Assembly: GCA_022562495.1 (NCBI GenBank) | Contig: JADFPE010000008.1 | Span: 1-40,090, forward strand | Direction of reading: 5' to 3' | Length of the DNA: 40,090 nucleotides | Origin: Acidobacteriota bacterium | GTDB lineage: Bacteria > Acidobacteriota > Vicinamibacteria > Vicinamibacterales > UBA8438 | Part shown: positions 14,169 to 22,409 of the stretch, one piece after another | How the letters are laid out: each line of letters begins with the position of its first letter | Position numbering within the stretch: the first letter of the stretch is position 1 | Position numbers and translations under genes: made by a program | The notes under the pieces: model-generated | Told to the model about the DNA's origin: nothing | Database searches by the model: none | The model's input: only the letters and a program-made list of their open reading frames with translations

Positions 14169-15677
14169 ATGACGACACAGACGACGGTCTCGACCGTTCC
14201 CTTCTGGATCGACGGGCAGCACACGACCTCACGCGGATCGCGACACGGGTCGGTGACCAACGCGGCGACGGGCGCCGTGGTCCGAACGGTGCCGTTCGCC
14301 AACGACGCCGATGTCGACCTGGCGGTCGCGAGCGCCCACGCCGCGTTCCCGGCCTGGCGCGCCACGACACCGTTGCGACGCGCCCGTATTCTGATGCGGT
14401 TCCGGGACCTGCTCGAGCGGCACACGGGCGAGATCGCCGCCGCCATCACCGAAGAGCACGGCAAGACGCTGCCCGACGCCGCGGGCTCGGTGCAACGCGG
14501 GCTCGAGGTGGTCGAGTTCGCCACCGGCATCCCGCACCTGCTGAAGGGCGAGCATGCCGAGGACGTGGGCACTGGGGTCGATTCGCACACGGTGAGGCAG
14601 CCGCTCGGCGTGTGCGCCGGTATCACCCCGTTCAACTTCCCGATCATGTGCCCGATGTGGATGATCCCGGTGGCGCTGGCCTGCGGCAACACGTTTGTGC
14701 TGAAACCGTCGGAGAAAGACCCCTCGGCCAGCATGCTCGCGGCGCGTCTGCTGAAGGAGGCCGGGTTACCGGATGGCGTCCTCAACGTCGTGCACGGCGA
14801 CAGCCAGGCGGTCGACGCCCTGCTGACCCACCCCGACATCGCGGCGGTCTCCTTTGTCGGCTCGACCTCCATCGCCAGATACGTCTATGAGACGGCGAGC
14901 GCGCGCGGCAAGCGGGTGCAGGCGCTCGGCGGTGCGAAGAACCATGCGGTCGTGCTCCCGGACGCCGATCTCGACAGCGCGGCCGACGCCCTGATCGGGG
15001 CGGCCTATGGCTCGGCCGGGGAACGATGCATGGCGATTTCCGCCGTTGTCGCCGTCGGGGAGGCAGGCGACGCGATCGTCTCGCGTCTGAAGGAGCGCGC
15101 AACTGCGCTGCGGGTCGGCCCGGGCGACCGCGCAGGCGTCGACATGGGCCCGCTCGTCACGCAGGCCCATCTCGACCGCGTCCGGGGCTATGTAGACGCC
15201 GGCGAGCGCGAGGGCGCCGAGCTGGTGGTCGACGGCCGCGGGCTGACCGTCTCTGGCTACGAGGGCGGTCACTTCCTGGGCCCGACGCTCTTCGACCGTG
15301 TCACGCGCGACATGTCGATCTATCGAGACGAAATCTTCGGGCCGGTGCTGGTCGTCGTGCGGGCCCAGAGTGACGGAGAGGCGATCGACATCGTCAACCA
15401 GAGCCCGTACGGCAACGGCACGGCGGTCTTCACGCAGTCGGGCGCCGCGGCGCGCCGGTTCGCGAACGAGATCCAAGTCGGCATGGTCGGCGTCAACGTG
15501 CCGATTCCGGTGCCGATGGCGTTCTTCTCGTTCGGCGGCTGGAAGAGCTCGCTGTTCGGCGACCTCCACATGCACGGTCCGGACGGCGTCAGGTTCTACA
15601 CCCGCACGAAGGTGATCACCACGCGTTGGCCGGCACACCGCGACGCGGTGAGCCTCAGTATGCCGACACTGAAGTAG
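14169..15677 (+). CDS. mmsA: Methylmalonate-semialdehyde dehydrogenase (CoA-acylating)
   Basis: A 502-residue aldehyde dehydrogenase. The start at 14169 ([16 protein letters not shown]) is preferred, since the longer frame in the track begins inside a repeat. Landmarks are [20 protein letters not shown] near residue 140, [10 protein letters not shown] for NAD binding, and [16 protein letters not shown]. The catalytic Cys lies in [11 protein letters not shown]. The [16 protein letters not shown] segment near the C-terminus is typical of the MmsA/IolA subgroup. The enzyme turns methylmalonate or malonate semialdehyde plus CoA and NAD into propionyl-CoA or acetyl-CoA in valine, beta-alanine or inositol breakdown. 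A short-chain fatty acid transporter follows on the same strand after 69 bases. The subgroup call is strong and the exact substrate is inferred. Confidence 0.93.
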   Translation: MTTQTTVSTVPFWIDGQHTTSRGSRHGSVTNAATGAVVRTVPFANDADVDLAVASAHAAFPAWRATTPLRRARILMRFRDLLERHTGEIAAAITEEHGKTLPDAAGSVQRGLEVVEFATGIPHLLKGEHAEDVGTGVDSHTVRQPLGVCAGITPFNFPIMCPMWMIPVALACGNTFVLKPSEKDPSASMLAARLLKEAGLPDGVLNVVHGDSQAVDALLTHPDIAAVSFVGSTSIARYVYETASARGKRVQALGGAKNHAVVLPDADLDSAADALIGAAYGSAGERCMAISAVVAVGEAGDAIVSRLKERATALRVGPGDRAGVDMGPLVTQAHLDRVRGYVDAGEREGAELVVDGRGLTVSGYEGGHFLGPTLFDRVTRDMSIYRDEIFGPVLVVVRAQSDGEAIDIVNQSPYGNGTAVFTQSGAAARRFANEIQVGMVGVNVPIPVPMAFFSFGGWKSSLFGDLHMHGPDGVRFYTRTKVITTRWPAHRDAVSLSMPTLK

Positions 15678-15697
15678 TACGCACCCCGTGACTCACT

Positions 15698-15726
15698 GTT
15701 CCGGGGACGCCTGTCCGCCCCGGAAC
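15698..15726. terminator. Nine-base-pair hairpin between mmsA and the transporter
   Basis: GTTCCGGGG (15698-15706) pairs perfectly with CCCCGGAAC (15718-15726). There is no T-run on the plus strand. It could attenuate read-through into the transporter or be a repeat. Confidence 0.45.
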
Positions 15727-15746
15727 CTGTATCTGGCTCCTTCAAT

Positions 15747-17177
15747 ATGTCAGCTCTGATTCGCGCCGTCGGCAACCTCGGGGAGGGCCTCTCACGTTTC
15801 ACACAGCGGTGGATCCCCGACTCGTGGGTCGTCTGCATGACCCTGACCGTGCTGGCGATGCTGCTGGCCATATTCGGCGCCGGCGCCAGGCTCGAAGAGA
15901 CGGTGCTCGCCTGGGGCGGCGGGATGTGGGCGCTGCTCGAGCTGGCGATGCAGTTCACCATCGCCATGATCGCCGCGCACGCGTGCGTCTCGTCGCGGCC
16001 CGTCTTCCGCTTCCTCGACTGGCTGGCCGGGCGTCCGGACGAGGACCGGCCGGTCCAGGCGGTGGTCCTGCTGGGCGCGTTCTCGATCGTCGTCGCCTAT
16101 TTCAACTGGGCGGCGAGCGTGGTCGCCTCGGCGCTGTTCGTCCCGTTCATCGCACGGCGGAACCCGAAGGCGGACATCCGGCTGCTGGTCGTCGCCGGCT
16201 ATCTCGGTCTGGGCACCGTCTGGCATGGTGGGATCTCCGGCTCGGCACCGCTCATCATGGCCACTGCCGGCAATCCGATCACGACGCCGCCGCCCGGGAC
16301 CGAGCCGCTCGTCGAGCGCCTGCTACCGATTACCGAGACGCTGTTCAACGTGTTCAACCTGACCTACCTGCTGATCGTGTCGCTGGTCGCGCTCGGGATG
16401 GTGGCCCTGCTGCACCCGCGCCAGAACCCACGCACGCTGAGCGAGGACCAGTTGCAGCGGATCATGCCGGTGATGCCGGAGGAGGTGGAGCCAACGACGC
16501 CGGCCGCCCGTATCGAAGCGTTTCGCGGATGGATCTTCCTGGCGGTGATCCTGATCGGCTATCCGCTCGGCCGCTCGTTCACAACCGAGGTCCTGTCGGG
16601 AGCGCAGCCGTTCTTCACGTCGTTCGAGACGTGGTTCGGCGCCAACTGGACCATCAACGCCTACAACGCCGTGTTTCTGATCGGCGCCCTGCTGCTGCAG
16701 GGCCGGCCCGCGAACCTGGTCCGCGCCTTCCGCAACGGTGCCCCCACCGCGTCCGGGGTCATTCTGCAGTTCCCCTTCTACGCCGGGATCTTCGGGATCA
16801 TCCAGAGCACGGGGCTCGGTGACTGGCTCGGCGAGCTGTTCGTGCAAGTGGCCACCAGGGAGACCTATCCGTTGATCGTCTACATCTACTCGGGTGTCGT
16901 GAACATCTTCGTGCCGTCCGGCGGGTCGAAGTGGCTGATCGAGGCACCCTACCTGCTACCGGCCGCCATGGAACTGGCGGTGTCGCCTACCACGACCTTG
17001 CTCGCCTATTGCTACGGGGACTCGACGAGCAACCTGATCCAGCCGTTCTGGGCCATCCCGATTCTGACCGTCACGCGGTTGAAGTTCGGGGACATCCTCG
17101 GCTACAGCGGCCTGATCGCGGTGGTGCTCTTCCTCGTCACCACCGTCGCGATGCTCATCATTCCAGCGATGCTGTAG
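15747..17177 (+). CDS. Short-chain fatty acid transporter, AtoE family
   Basis: A 476-residue membrane protein with about ten to twelve hydrophobic segments, for example VVCMTLTVLAMLLAIFGAGA, LELAMQFTIAMIAAHACVSS and LIAVVLFLVTTVAMLIIPAM. Conserved-looking loops such as FNWAASVVASALFVPFIAR, GHGGISGSAPL-like GTVWHGGISGSAPLIMATA and NIFVPSGGSKWLIEAP are characteristic of the AtoE (TIGR00366) family. These carriers move acetoacetate, butyrate and similar short acids. The length matches the family. It follows the MmsA-type dehydrogenase on the same strand, which suggests a catabolic unit for short or branched acids. The hairpin between them leaves room for separate control. The particular substrate is not known. 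Confidence 0.9.
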   Translation: MSALIRAVGNLGEGLSRFTQRWIPDSWVVCMTLTVLAMLLAIFGAGARLEETVLAWGGGMWALLELAMQFTIAMIAAHACVSSRPVFRFLDWLAGRPDEDRPVQAVVLLGAFSIVVAYFNWAASVVASALFVPFIARRNPKADIRLLVVAGYLGLGTVWHGGISGSAPLIMATAGNPITTPPPGTEPLVERLLPITETLFNVFNLTYLLIVSLVALGMVALLHPRQNPRTLSEDQLQRIMPVMPEEVEPTTPAARIEAFRGWIFLAVILIGYPLGRSFTTEVLSGAQPFFTSFETWFGANWTINAYNAVFLIGALLLQGRPANLVRAFRNGAPTASGVILQFPFYAGIFGIIQSTGLGDWLGELFVQVATRETYPLIVYIYSGVVNIFVPSGGSKWLIEAPYLLPAAMELAVSPTTTLLAYCYGDSTSNLIQPFWAIPILTVTRLKFGDILGYSGLIAVVLFLVTTVAMLIIPAML

Positions 17178-17189
17178 GGCCGAAGGCCC
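17177..17189 (+). terminator. Short hairpin at the transporter stop codon
   Basis: GGGCC-GAA-GGCCC begins at the last base of the stop codon. The stem is five pairs and no T-run follows. It is a weak terminator candidate between convergent genes. Confidence 0.35.
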
Positions 17190-17200
17190 CTGGAGTGCCT

Positions 17201-17228
17201 ACAGCCCAAAGCCCATAGCCCCAAGCCG
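17201..17228. repeat. Degenerate heptamer array, copy 1
   Basis: Four tandem seven-base units: ACAGCCC AAAGCCC ATAGCCC CAAGCCG. Similar heptamer arrays of different unit sequence lie at 5295-5313, 26913-26940 and 38281-38301. Confidence 0.7.
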
Positions 17229-17247
17229 TTGGGCGTGCGACGAGCAC

Positions 17248-17592
17248 TCACTCGCACGCCGGCGCGAGGTGGGTAATCGACACGAGATTGAGGAGATCCA
17301 CCGGCTCACCAGGGTTGAGCAACCCTTTCGCCCAGACCGTGTGCCCTTCGTGCTTGGCGACACCGAACTCGTCGAGCGTGCCGACCATCCTGATGGTCCG
17401 CATGCCGAGCGGCGCGTCGGCTGGCGGTTGTACGGGCAGCCGATCCGCGATCGCCTCCGGGTCGGTCGCACGGGTCAGGGTGACCCCGCCGCGACCGTCG
17501 CTCTCGACACACCCGACGGTCATCATAATCGGCATCGGCTGCGCCGTCGCGACCCCGGTCAGCCCGGCCAGGAGCAGGCAGACGCGATACAT
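17248..17592 (-). CDS. Small secreted protein, function unknown
   Basis: A 114-residue protein. The start at 17592 (MYRVCLLLAGLTGVATAQ) is a clean signal peptide. ATG 17622 would add a repetitive MTWTMCRTWT leader. The mature part contains VGCVESDGRGGVTLTRATDP, then MRTIRMVGTLDEFG and HEGHTVWAKGLLNPGE, and ends THLAPACE. The two cysteines at the ends of the mature chain could pair. Small exported proteins with a G-C-V-x-x-D-G-x-G...L-T-R-A pattern are common in Acidobacteriota drafts without assigned function. It lies 47 bases downstream of another secreted protein on the same strand, so the two may be co-expressed. Confidence 0.7.
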   Translation of the reverse strand: MYRVCLLLAGLTGVATAQPMPIMMTVGCVESDGRGGVTLTRATDPEAIADRLPVQPPADAPLGMRTIRMVGTLDEFGVAKHEGHTVWAKGLLNPGEPVDLLNLVSITHLAPACE

Positions 17593-17639
17593 CGTCCACG
17601 TGCGGCACATCGTCCACGTCATGTCATGAGGCGCGTGGC

Positions 17640-18281
17640 CTACTGCGGTGTCGTCACGCCCGGCAGGTGCTTCGTCCACCAGGCGTTGCCGACATTCGTG
17701 AACGGCCCGCCGTCGATCGAGATGCGCGCCTCCACCCTGTCGTGCACCGGCGAGACCAGGCGGGTGGTCATCCGGAGCTGCACCTGCTGCCCGTGCACCT
17801 CGAACGGCGGCGTCTCGTAGTGGATCGTATAGAACCCGCCAAGGTCGCCGCCCACGCGGCCCACCCTGAAGACGTCGAACCCGCGGCTGTCGGTGTCGTA
17901 CCGGACGAACACCTTCTGGTCGGCCAGATACACGATCCGGGACTCCGTCGTGAACGGCCCGTCTGGACCCCGGGCGTCGATCCTGCTGGTGTCGTAGCGA
18001 CCGTCCGCGCTGTCCGAATAGACCTCGGTCCCCTCGATCAAGCCGCCCGATCCGAGCGGGCTCTCCGGTACCCGCCACTCGAACTCCCAGATGCCTGGGA
18101 CATACGCGTCGTAGTCGAAGATCGGGGTCTCGTCGCTGCTCTCGGTCGGGCGTCCACGGTCCGGAATCTGCCCCTGCGGGCGCTGTGGCTGCAGCTGGGC
18201 CAGGGCCGCCGCCGGTGCGAGGAGCCCAACCGCCGTCATCACCAGGCCAAGCGACACGCGACGCACCGGCCGTCTCTGCAT
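17640..18281 (-). CDS. Secreted DUF1579-like protein
   Basis: A 213-residue exported protein. The start at 18281 (MQRRPVRRVSLGLVMTAVGL) gives a clear signal peptide ending ALAQ. The long frame in the track reads through non-coding sequence upstream. The mature part has a proline/glutamine-rich linker, then YVPGIWEFEWRVPESPLGSG, then ARGPDGPFTTESRIVY and VRYDTDSRGFDVF, and ends with RISIDGGPFTNVGNAWW. This antiparallel-strand pattern resembles DUF1579-type secreted proteins, which have no known activity. That likeness is from memory and should be treated as tentative. It forms a pair with the small secreted protein downstream. Confidence 0.72.
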   Translation of the reverse strand: MQRRPVRRVSLGLVMTAVGLLAPAAALAQLQPQRPQGQIPDRGRPTESSDETPIFDYDAYVPGIWEFEWRVPESPLGSGGLIEGTEVYSDSADGRYDTSRIDARGPDGPFTTESRIVYLADQKVFVRYDTDSRGFDVFRVGRVGGDLGGFYTIHYETPPFEVHGQQVQLRMTTRLVSPVHDRVEARISIDGGPFTNVGNAWWTKHLPGVTTPQ

Positions 18282-18427
18282 GACACCACCCCGTGCTTCG
18301 CCCCGAGCCGCCACACCCGCCCCACCACGACCGCATGCACACAGGCAGCCCAGAATGACACGACCGGAGCTGAGCGGCAGCGCTCGGCTCCGGTCGTCGC
18401 GTGCACGCCGTTGGGACGAAGCCGGGG

Positions 18428-19578
18428 CTATTCGTCGTTGGTACTCGGCTGCGGCTTCGTCAGGTCCTGGCTCTCGACGGTGTACTCGGTAAACGCCTGA
18501 TACATCTCGTCCCAGCTCTGCTGTCCCCAGTAGACTGCGAGGTGCGGACCGGGGTTCCACCGGTTGCCGAGCGAGTTGTCATAGACCCCGATACCGGTAA
18601 TCTTGCTGCCCGCTGGCAGAAACAGCGGCTCCTCGAGCTCGACATGAATCTGCCCGTTGAAGTCGAACTCCGGGACGTCGAGCAGCGTCTCCTCACGGCC
18701 GTCGGGATAGGTCACGATCCACCGCAGGCTCTTGCCCCGCAGGTGCATGTGCGGCGACACCCCGTAGAGCGTGATCGGCTCGTTGATCGGTAGGACAGCA
18801 GCTTGCTCGAGCCCGGCAGGTTGACCTCGTTGAACACGCGCTGGGCCACCCGGCCGGCCGACGCCTGCTCGCCCTCCTCGTCCGGCTCGGAGACGGGACG
18901 GCGAGGTAGCCGCGCCCGCAGCAGCGCGTTGCCGTCGAGGTCGTGCAGCACGCCGTCGATCACCTGCGTGCCCCAGGGGAGGTCGACCGTATACGCACCC
19001 GAGTGGTGCACCAGCCGGAAGTCGCTCGGGCGCAGCTCGAGCACCTCCGCGAACCGATCCTCCTCCCAGGGAATCTCAGAATAGAAATTGATGTAGTCCT
19101 CTTCCCTCTCGGCCGCGACCGTATACTCGATGGGCAGCTCGAAGACGTAGTCGGGCTCGCCGCCCTCGTAGGTCCAGCCTTCCGGGAAATCCGGTTTCGG
19201 TGGCAGGTCGGCATCGTTGCCCTTCGGCGCACCGGCGTCCACCCGGGCCGCGATGGTGTCGATCCCGTGCTGCTCGAGATAGCGCTCGTTCCGGAACGTC
19301 ACGCTGTTGTTCGGGTCGGCCGGCCAGGGCGGCATCACTCGCGCCACGACCAGATCCTTGATCGACCGGGCCCACGGACGCGCATCCGTGTACTCGAGCA
19401 ACGCCATCGGCGCGATGTTGTCGGGCCGATGACAGGTGACGCAGTTCTCGTAGAGGATCGGCGCGATGTCCTTGGTGAACGTCGGACCCTCAGCGACCTG
19501 CCCCGCGCGTGCTGTCGCACCCGACAGCACGAGCGCCAACGCTGCCAGCGGGGCGGACAGGTCTGCCTGCGTAGTGGT
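18428..19578 (-). pseudogene. Broken cytochrome c/monooxygenase-like gene (5' truncation and internal deletion)
   Basis: Two track ORFs are pieces of one gene. The upstream piece has a c-type heme site (ILYENCVTCHRPDNIAPMAL) and continues through ARVMPPWPADPN to FNEVNLPGSSKLLSY. The downstream piece is in another frame and picks up INEPITLYGVSPHMHLRGK through SWDEMYQAFTEYTVESQ. In intact relatives roughly 100 residues separate these segments. The break lies near 18789-18795 and both removes sequence and shifts the frame. The 5' end is damaged too: the signal peptide core LAALALVLSGATARA is present but its Met is gone, and the frame meets a stop inside the CTAGCAG repeat at 19579. Intact members are exported heme proteins with a copper-monooxygenase-like C-terminal part. 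This copy should be dead. Confidence 0.85.
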
Positions 19579-19682
19579 CTAGCAGCCCGTGGTGAAAGCC
19601 CCGCTGTATTCGAACGGCGCTGCATCCCGGCTGCCGGCGTTGCTTCTCGGTCGCATACAGGCCGGTCTTCTCCCTCGGGGCG
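19579..19682. repeat. Dispersed repeat related to the MITE-like element
   Basis: CTGCATCCCGGCTGCCGGCG and the following TTGCTTCTCGG line up with the inverse of 14040-14110 and with 27880-27970. The left edge CTAGCAGCCCGTGGTGAAAG abuts the truncated cytochrome gene and resembles CTAGCAGTCGGTGGGGACAG at 31816. Confidence 0.6.
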
Positions 19683-19786
19683 CCGTCTATCGAAGGCTCG
19701 GCCACCTATGCGCTCACCGCGCGGTGGTCGATCTACGGGTTCCTGGGGGTCATGAAGGGAGGCGACGTCGTCCGCCACCGAGCGGG
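19683..19786 (+). pseudogene. 3' remnant of an outer-membrane beta-barrel gene
   Basis: A plus-strand frame reads PSIEGSATYALTARWSIYGF, then LGVMKGGDVVRHRAG. It looks like the closing strands of a bacterial outer-membrane barrel of the alginate-export type, where T-x-R-W-S-x-x-G-F-L-G and KGGDVV precede the C-terminus. There is no start, and the frame runs into the MOSC gene of the opposite strand. The family link is a recollection, not a search result. Confidence 0.35.
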
Positions 19787-20350
19787 TCACCCGACGTGCA
19801 GCTTCCGTGTCAGGTCGCCGACCCGAATGCGGCCCGGCTCCACGACCTTGGCGTTCACACCACGGAGCCGGAGACGTCGGCCCAGCTCGGAGTTGACGAG
19901 TGTCATCGCGTCCACGCCGAAGCGCTCGACGAACTTGCCACACCCCGTGTGCGGTTGATTGGTCACCTCGATCACGGCGGTGCCGATCGCCAGCCGGGTC
20001 CCCGGCGGCACGTGGTCGGCGCTCAGATCCAGGTCGACGAACAGTTGATCGCCGGCCAGCGGCCATCGGCGCTTGGTCTGCGCCAGGAGCGCGATCACGC
20101 GAGCGTTCATGAGGTTCAGCTGCATGTCCGGGTGCGGTGACCCGTCAGACGTGCGCGCGCTGCGACGCGACCGCCAACCGTCCCCGACGAGGCCGTCACG
20201 CAGGCTGAGCTCGCCGTCCTCGAGCACCTCACGATCACCCGGTCTGGGCCGCGCCACGATCAGCTCCAACACCCCCGCATCTCGCGGTGATCGGCGCACC
20301 TCGGCTAATCCTGCCTCGAGCTCACCAGTGGTCAGATGTCTCACAGGCAC
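19787..20350 (-). CDS. MOSC domain protein
   Basis: A 187-residue protein with the MOSC (MoCo sulfurase C-terminal) layout: LELIVARPRPGDREVLEDGE near residue 28, GLVGDGW, then QLNLMNARVIALLA. The family cysteine lies in HTGCGKFVERFG. The end reads GVNAKVVEPGRIRVGDLTRK. MOSC proteins bind sulfur or molybdenum cofactor on this cysteine. Stand-alone ones resemble YiiM and are thought to help reduce N-hydroxylated compounds or handle sulfur. The start is GTG at 20350 (MPVRHLTTGE), and a GTG two codons further is an alternative. The gene lies downstream of pepF on the same strand with a 93-base gap. The domain is certain and the reaction is not. Confidence 0.88.
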   Translation of the reverse strand: MPVRHLTTGELEAGLAEVRRSPRDAGVLELIVARPRPGDREVLEDGELSLRDGLVGDGWRSRRSARTSDGSPHPDMQLNLMNARVIALLAQTKRRWPLAGDQLFVDLDLSADHVPPGTRLAIGTAVIEVTNQPHTGCGKFVERFGVDAMTLVNSELGRRLRLRGVNAKVVEPGRIRVGDLTRKLHVG

Positions 20351-20443
20351 GGTCTGTCCAGGTGTCCGTGTGGCGGCAGATCTGCTCCGGTCGTGGTCCA
20401 GTGGAGGACGAACCGTGGCCGAGGTGTCGTTGCGCGTGTCCGC

Positions 20444-22342
20444 TCAGTGTCCCTGCCGGTCCAGGATCGCTTCGATCTGGTCCATGACACGGTCCATCCG
20501 GGCGATCAACGCGTCGTATGGCGCGTCGGTGGCCAGGTCGATCCCGTACTCCCGCAGCAGCTCGTAGGCGTAGCGTGACCCGCCGGCGGAGAGCACCGCG
20601 AGATAGTCGTCTCGCGCTTGCGCATCGCCGTTCAGGAACCGCTCGGCGAACCTCGTCCCCCCGGCAATGGAGGTGGCGTACTGAAACACGTAGAAGTTGC
20701 GGTAAAAGTGCGGGATGAACGCCCACTCGACCGCATAGGCAGGGTCGATCGTCATCACGCCCGCGTCAGCCCCATGATACTGGCGGAGCAGTGCCTCGTA
20801 GACCGCGGTCATCTTCTCGCCAGACAGCGCCTCGCCCGCCTCGACTATCTCGTGAATCTTGAGCTCGAACTCGGCGAACATCACCTGCCGGAAGAAGGTG
20901 CCGCGCGCCGCCTCGAGCGCGGTCCCGAGATAGAACAGCCGCTCCTGGTCCGAGATGTCCTGGCCGAGCATGTGCTCCTGCAGGAGGACCTCGTTGGTCG
21001 TCGAGGCGATCTCCGCGGTGAAGGTGGCGTAGCCGGCAGTCTCGTACGGGTTGTGCTCCTTGGCCAGCATCGTGTGGATCGCGTGGCCCCACTCGTGGGT
21101 GAACGTGGACACGTCGTGGAACTGACCATTGTGGTTCAGCAGCAGAAACGGATGCACGTCGAAGATGTCGCCATACATGTAGGCGCCCGGCGCCTTGCCC
21201 TGTTGCGGGTAGACGTGCATCCAGGTTCCGCTGAATCCCTCCTCGAGCAGCTCCAGGTAGTGGTCGCCGAGCGGCGCCGCCGAGGCGAGCGTGAGCGCCT
21301 TTGCCTCGTCGATGTCGAACGTACGGTCCGATGCGACCAGCGGTGGGTAGATGTCGTAGTAGTGCAGGTCGTCGAGCCCCAGTATCCGCTGCCGCAGCCG
21401 GAAGTAGCGGTGCAGAGACGGCAGGTGGCGGTGTGTCGCCTCGATCAATTTCTGATAGACCGAGGTCGGGATGTTCGGCCCCGAGAGCGCCGCGTCGAGC
21501 GCGCTGTCATACCGCCGGGCCTTCGCCTGGAACACGTGCGTCTTGACGTGGGTGTCGAGCGTCTGACCCAGCGTGGTCTCATAGGCCTTCCATGCGCCCC
21601 AGAACCGGTCGAACACCAACTTGCGATCGTCTCGGTTCCGCGACGCCCGGTGCAGCGAGTAGGCCGCCTGGTCCAACCGGACCTCCGCTCCAGTCGACAG
21701 GGTGACGGTCGGGAACGGCATGTCCGAGCTGGTGAGCATCGCATAGATGCGCTCGGGCCCCTGCACGATCGGTCCGGTCGCTGCGATCACCTGTTCCGCC
21801 TCGTCCGACAACGTGTGCGGCTCCTGCCGCAGCGTGTTGCGAATGTTGAAGGCATGCTTGGCGAGACCCGGCTCCTCGGCAAGATACGCCTGGACCGTCT
21901 CGGAGCCGACCCGCAGCAGCTCGGGCGACACGAAAGCCACTGTCTCGTTGAACTCGGACTGCAGGGCGGCCGCCAGACCGCGGCGTTCCTGCGCCTCGGG
22001 CACGCGGCGGTCCTCGTCTGCCTTCAGAAACGCGAACACATAGAGCCGCGAGAGCTCCTTCTCCGTTCCGGAGATCGCGTCGAACGCCTCCCGCAGCGTT
22101 GCCGCACTCTCGCCCAGACGGCCGCGGTAGCCGGCGAGCGCCGCGACCCGCTCCTCGAGCTGCGTCTTCGCGGTGTTCCAGGCCTCGTAGTTCGGGTAGA
22201 TCTCGCCGAGGTCCCACTCGATCTGCTCCGGCTGGGACCGGTCGGCGTCCTGGGCAGCGGTCACGGCTATCGTCATCATCATCGAGACAATCACACCGGC
22301 CGCGACGGCGGCCGGCGGACACCGGGTCTGACGCGACGTCAT
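20444..22342 (-). CDS. pepF: Oligoendopeptidase F (M3 metallopeptidase), exported
   Basis: A 632-residue protein. The start at 22342 follows GAGGGGAGC at good spacing. The track start lies inside the acnA reading region. An N-terminal hydrophobic stretch (AAVAAGVIVSMMMTIAVTAA) looks like a signal peptide, so unlike classic cytosolic PepF it is probably exported. The mature part starts IEWDLGEIYPNYEAW, as usual for PepF. The zinc site HExGH is in FTHEWGHAIHTMLAKEHNPY, with the third ligand Glu in FTAEIASTTNEVLL. It hydrolyses short peptides of about 7 to 17 residues. It follows aconitase by 67 bases on the same strand. Confidence 0.93.
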   Translation of the reverse strand: MTSRQTRCPPAAVAAGVIVSMMMTIAVTAAQDADRSQPEQIEWDLGEIYPNYEAWNTAKTQLEERVAALAGYRGRLGESAATLREAFDAISGTEKELSRLYVFAFLKADEDRRVPEAQERRGLAAALQSEFNETVAFVSPELLRVGSETVQAYLAEEPGLAKHAFNIRNTLRQEPHTLSDEAEQVIAATGPIVQGPERIYAMLTSSDMPFPTVTLSTGAEVRLDQAAYSLHRASRNRDDRKLVFDRFWGAWKAYETTLGQTLDTHVKTHVFQAKARRYDSALDAALSGPNIPTSVYQKLIEATHRHLPSLHRYFRLRQRILGLDDLHYYDIYPPLVASDRTFDIDEAKALTLASAAPLGDHYLELLEEGFSGTWMHVYPQQGKAPGAYMYGDIFDVHPFLLLNHNGQFHDVSTFTHEWGHAIHTMLAKEHNPYETAGYATFTAEIASTTNEVLLQEHMLGQDISDQERLFYLGTALEAARGTFFRQVMFAEFELKIHEIVEAGEALSGEKMTAVYEALLRQYHGADAGVMTIDPAYAVEWAFIPHFYRNFYVFQYATSIAGGTRFAERFLNGDAQARDDYLAVLSAGGSRYAYELLREYGIDLATDAPYDALIARMDRVMDQIEAILDRQGH

Positions 22343-22409
22343 CGGGTCGCTCCCCTCACGAACGTCCGCGCTCCTCGGACCGAACAGCGGCACGCGACTC
22401 ACGACCGTA

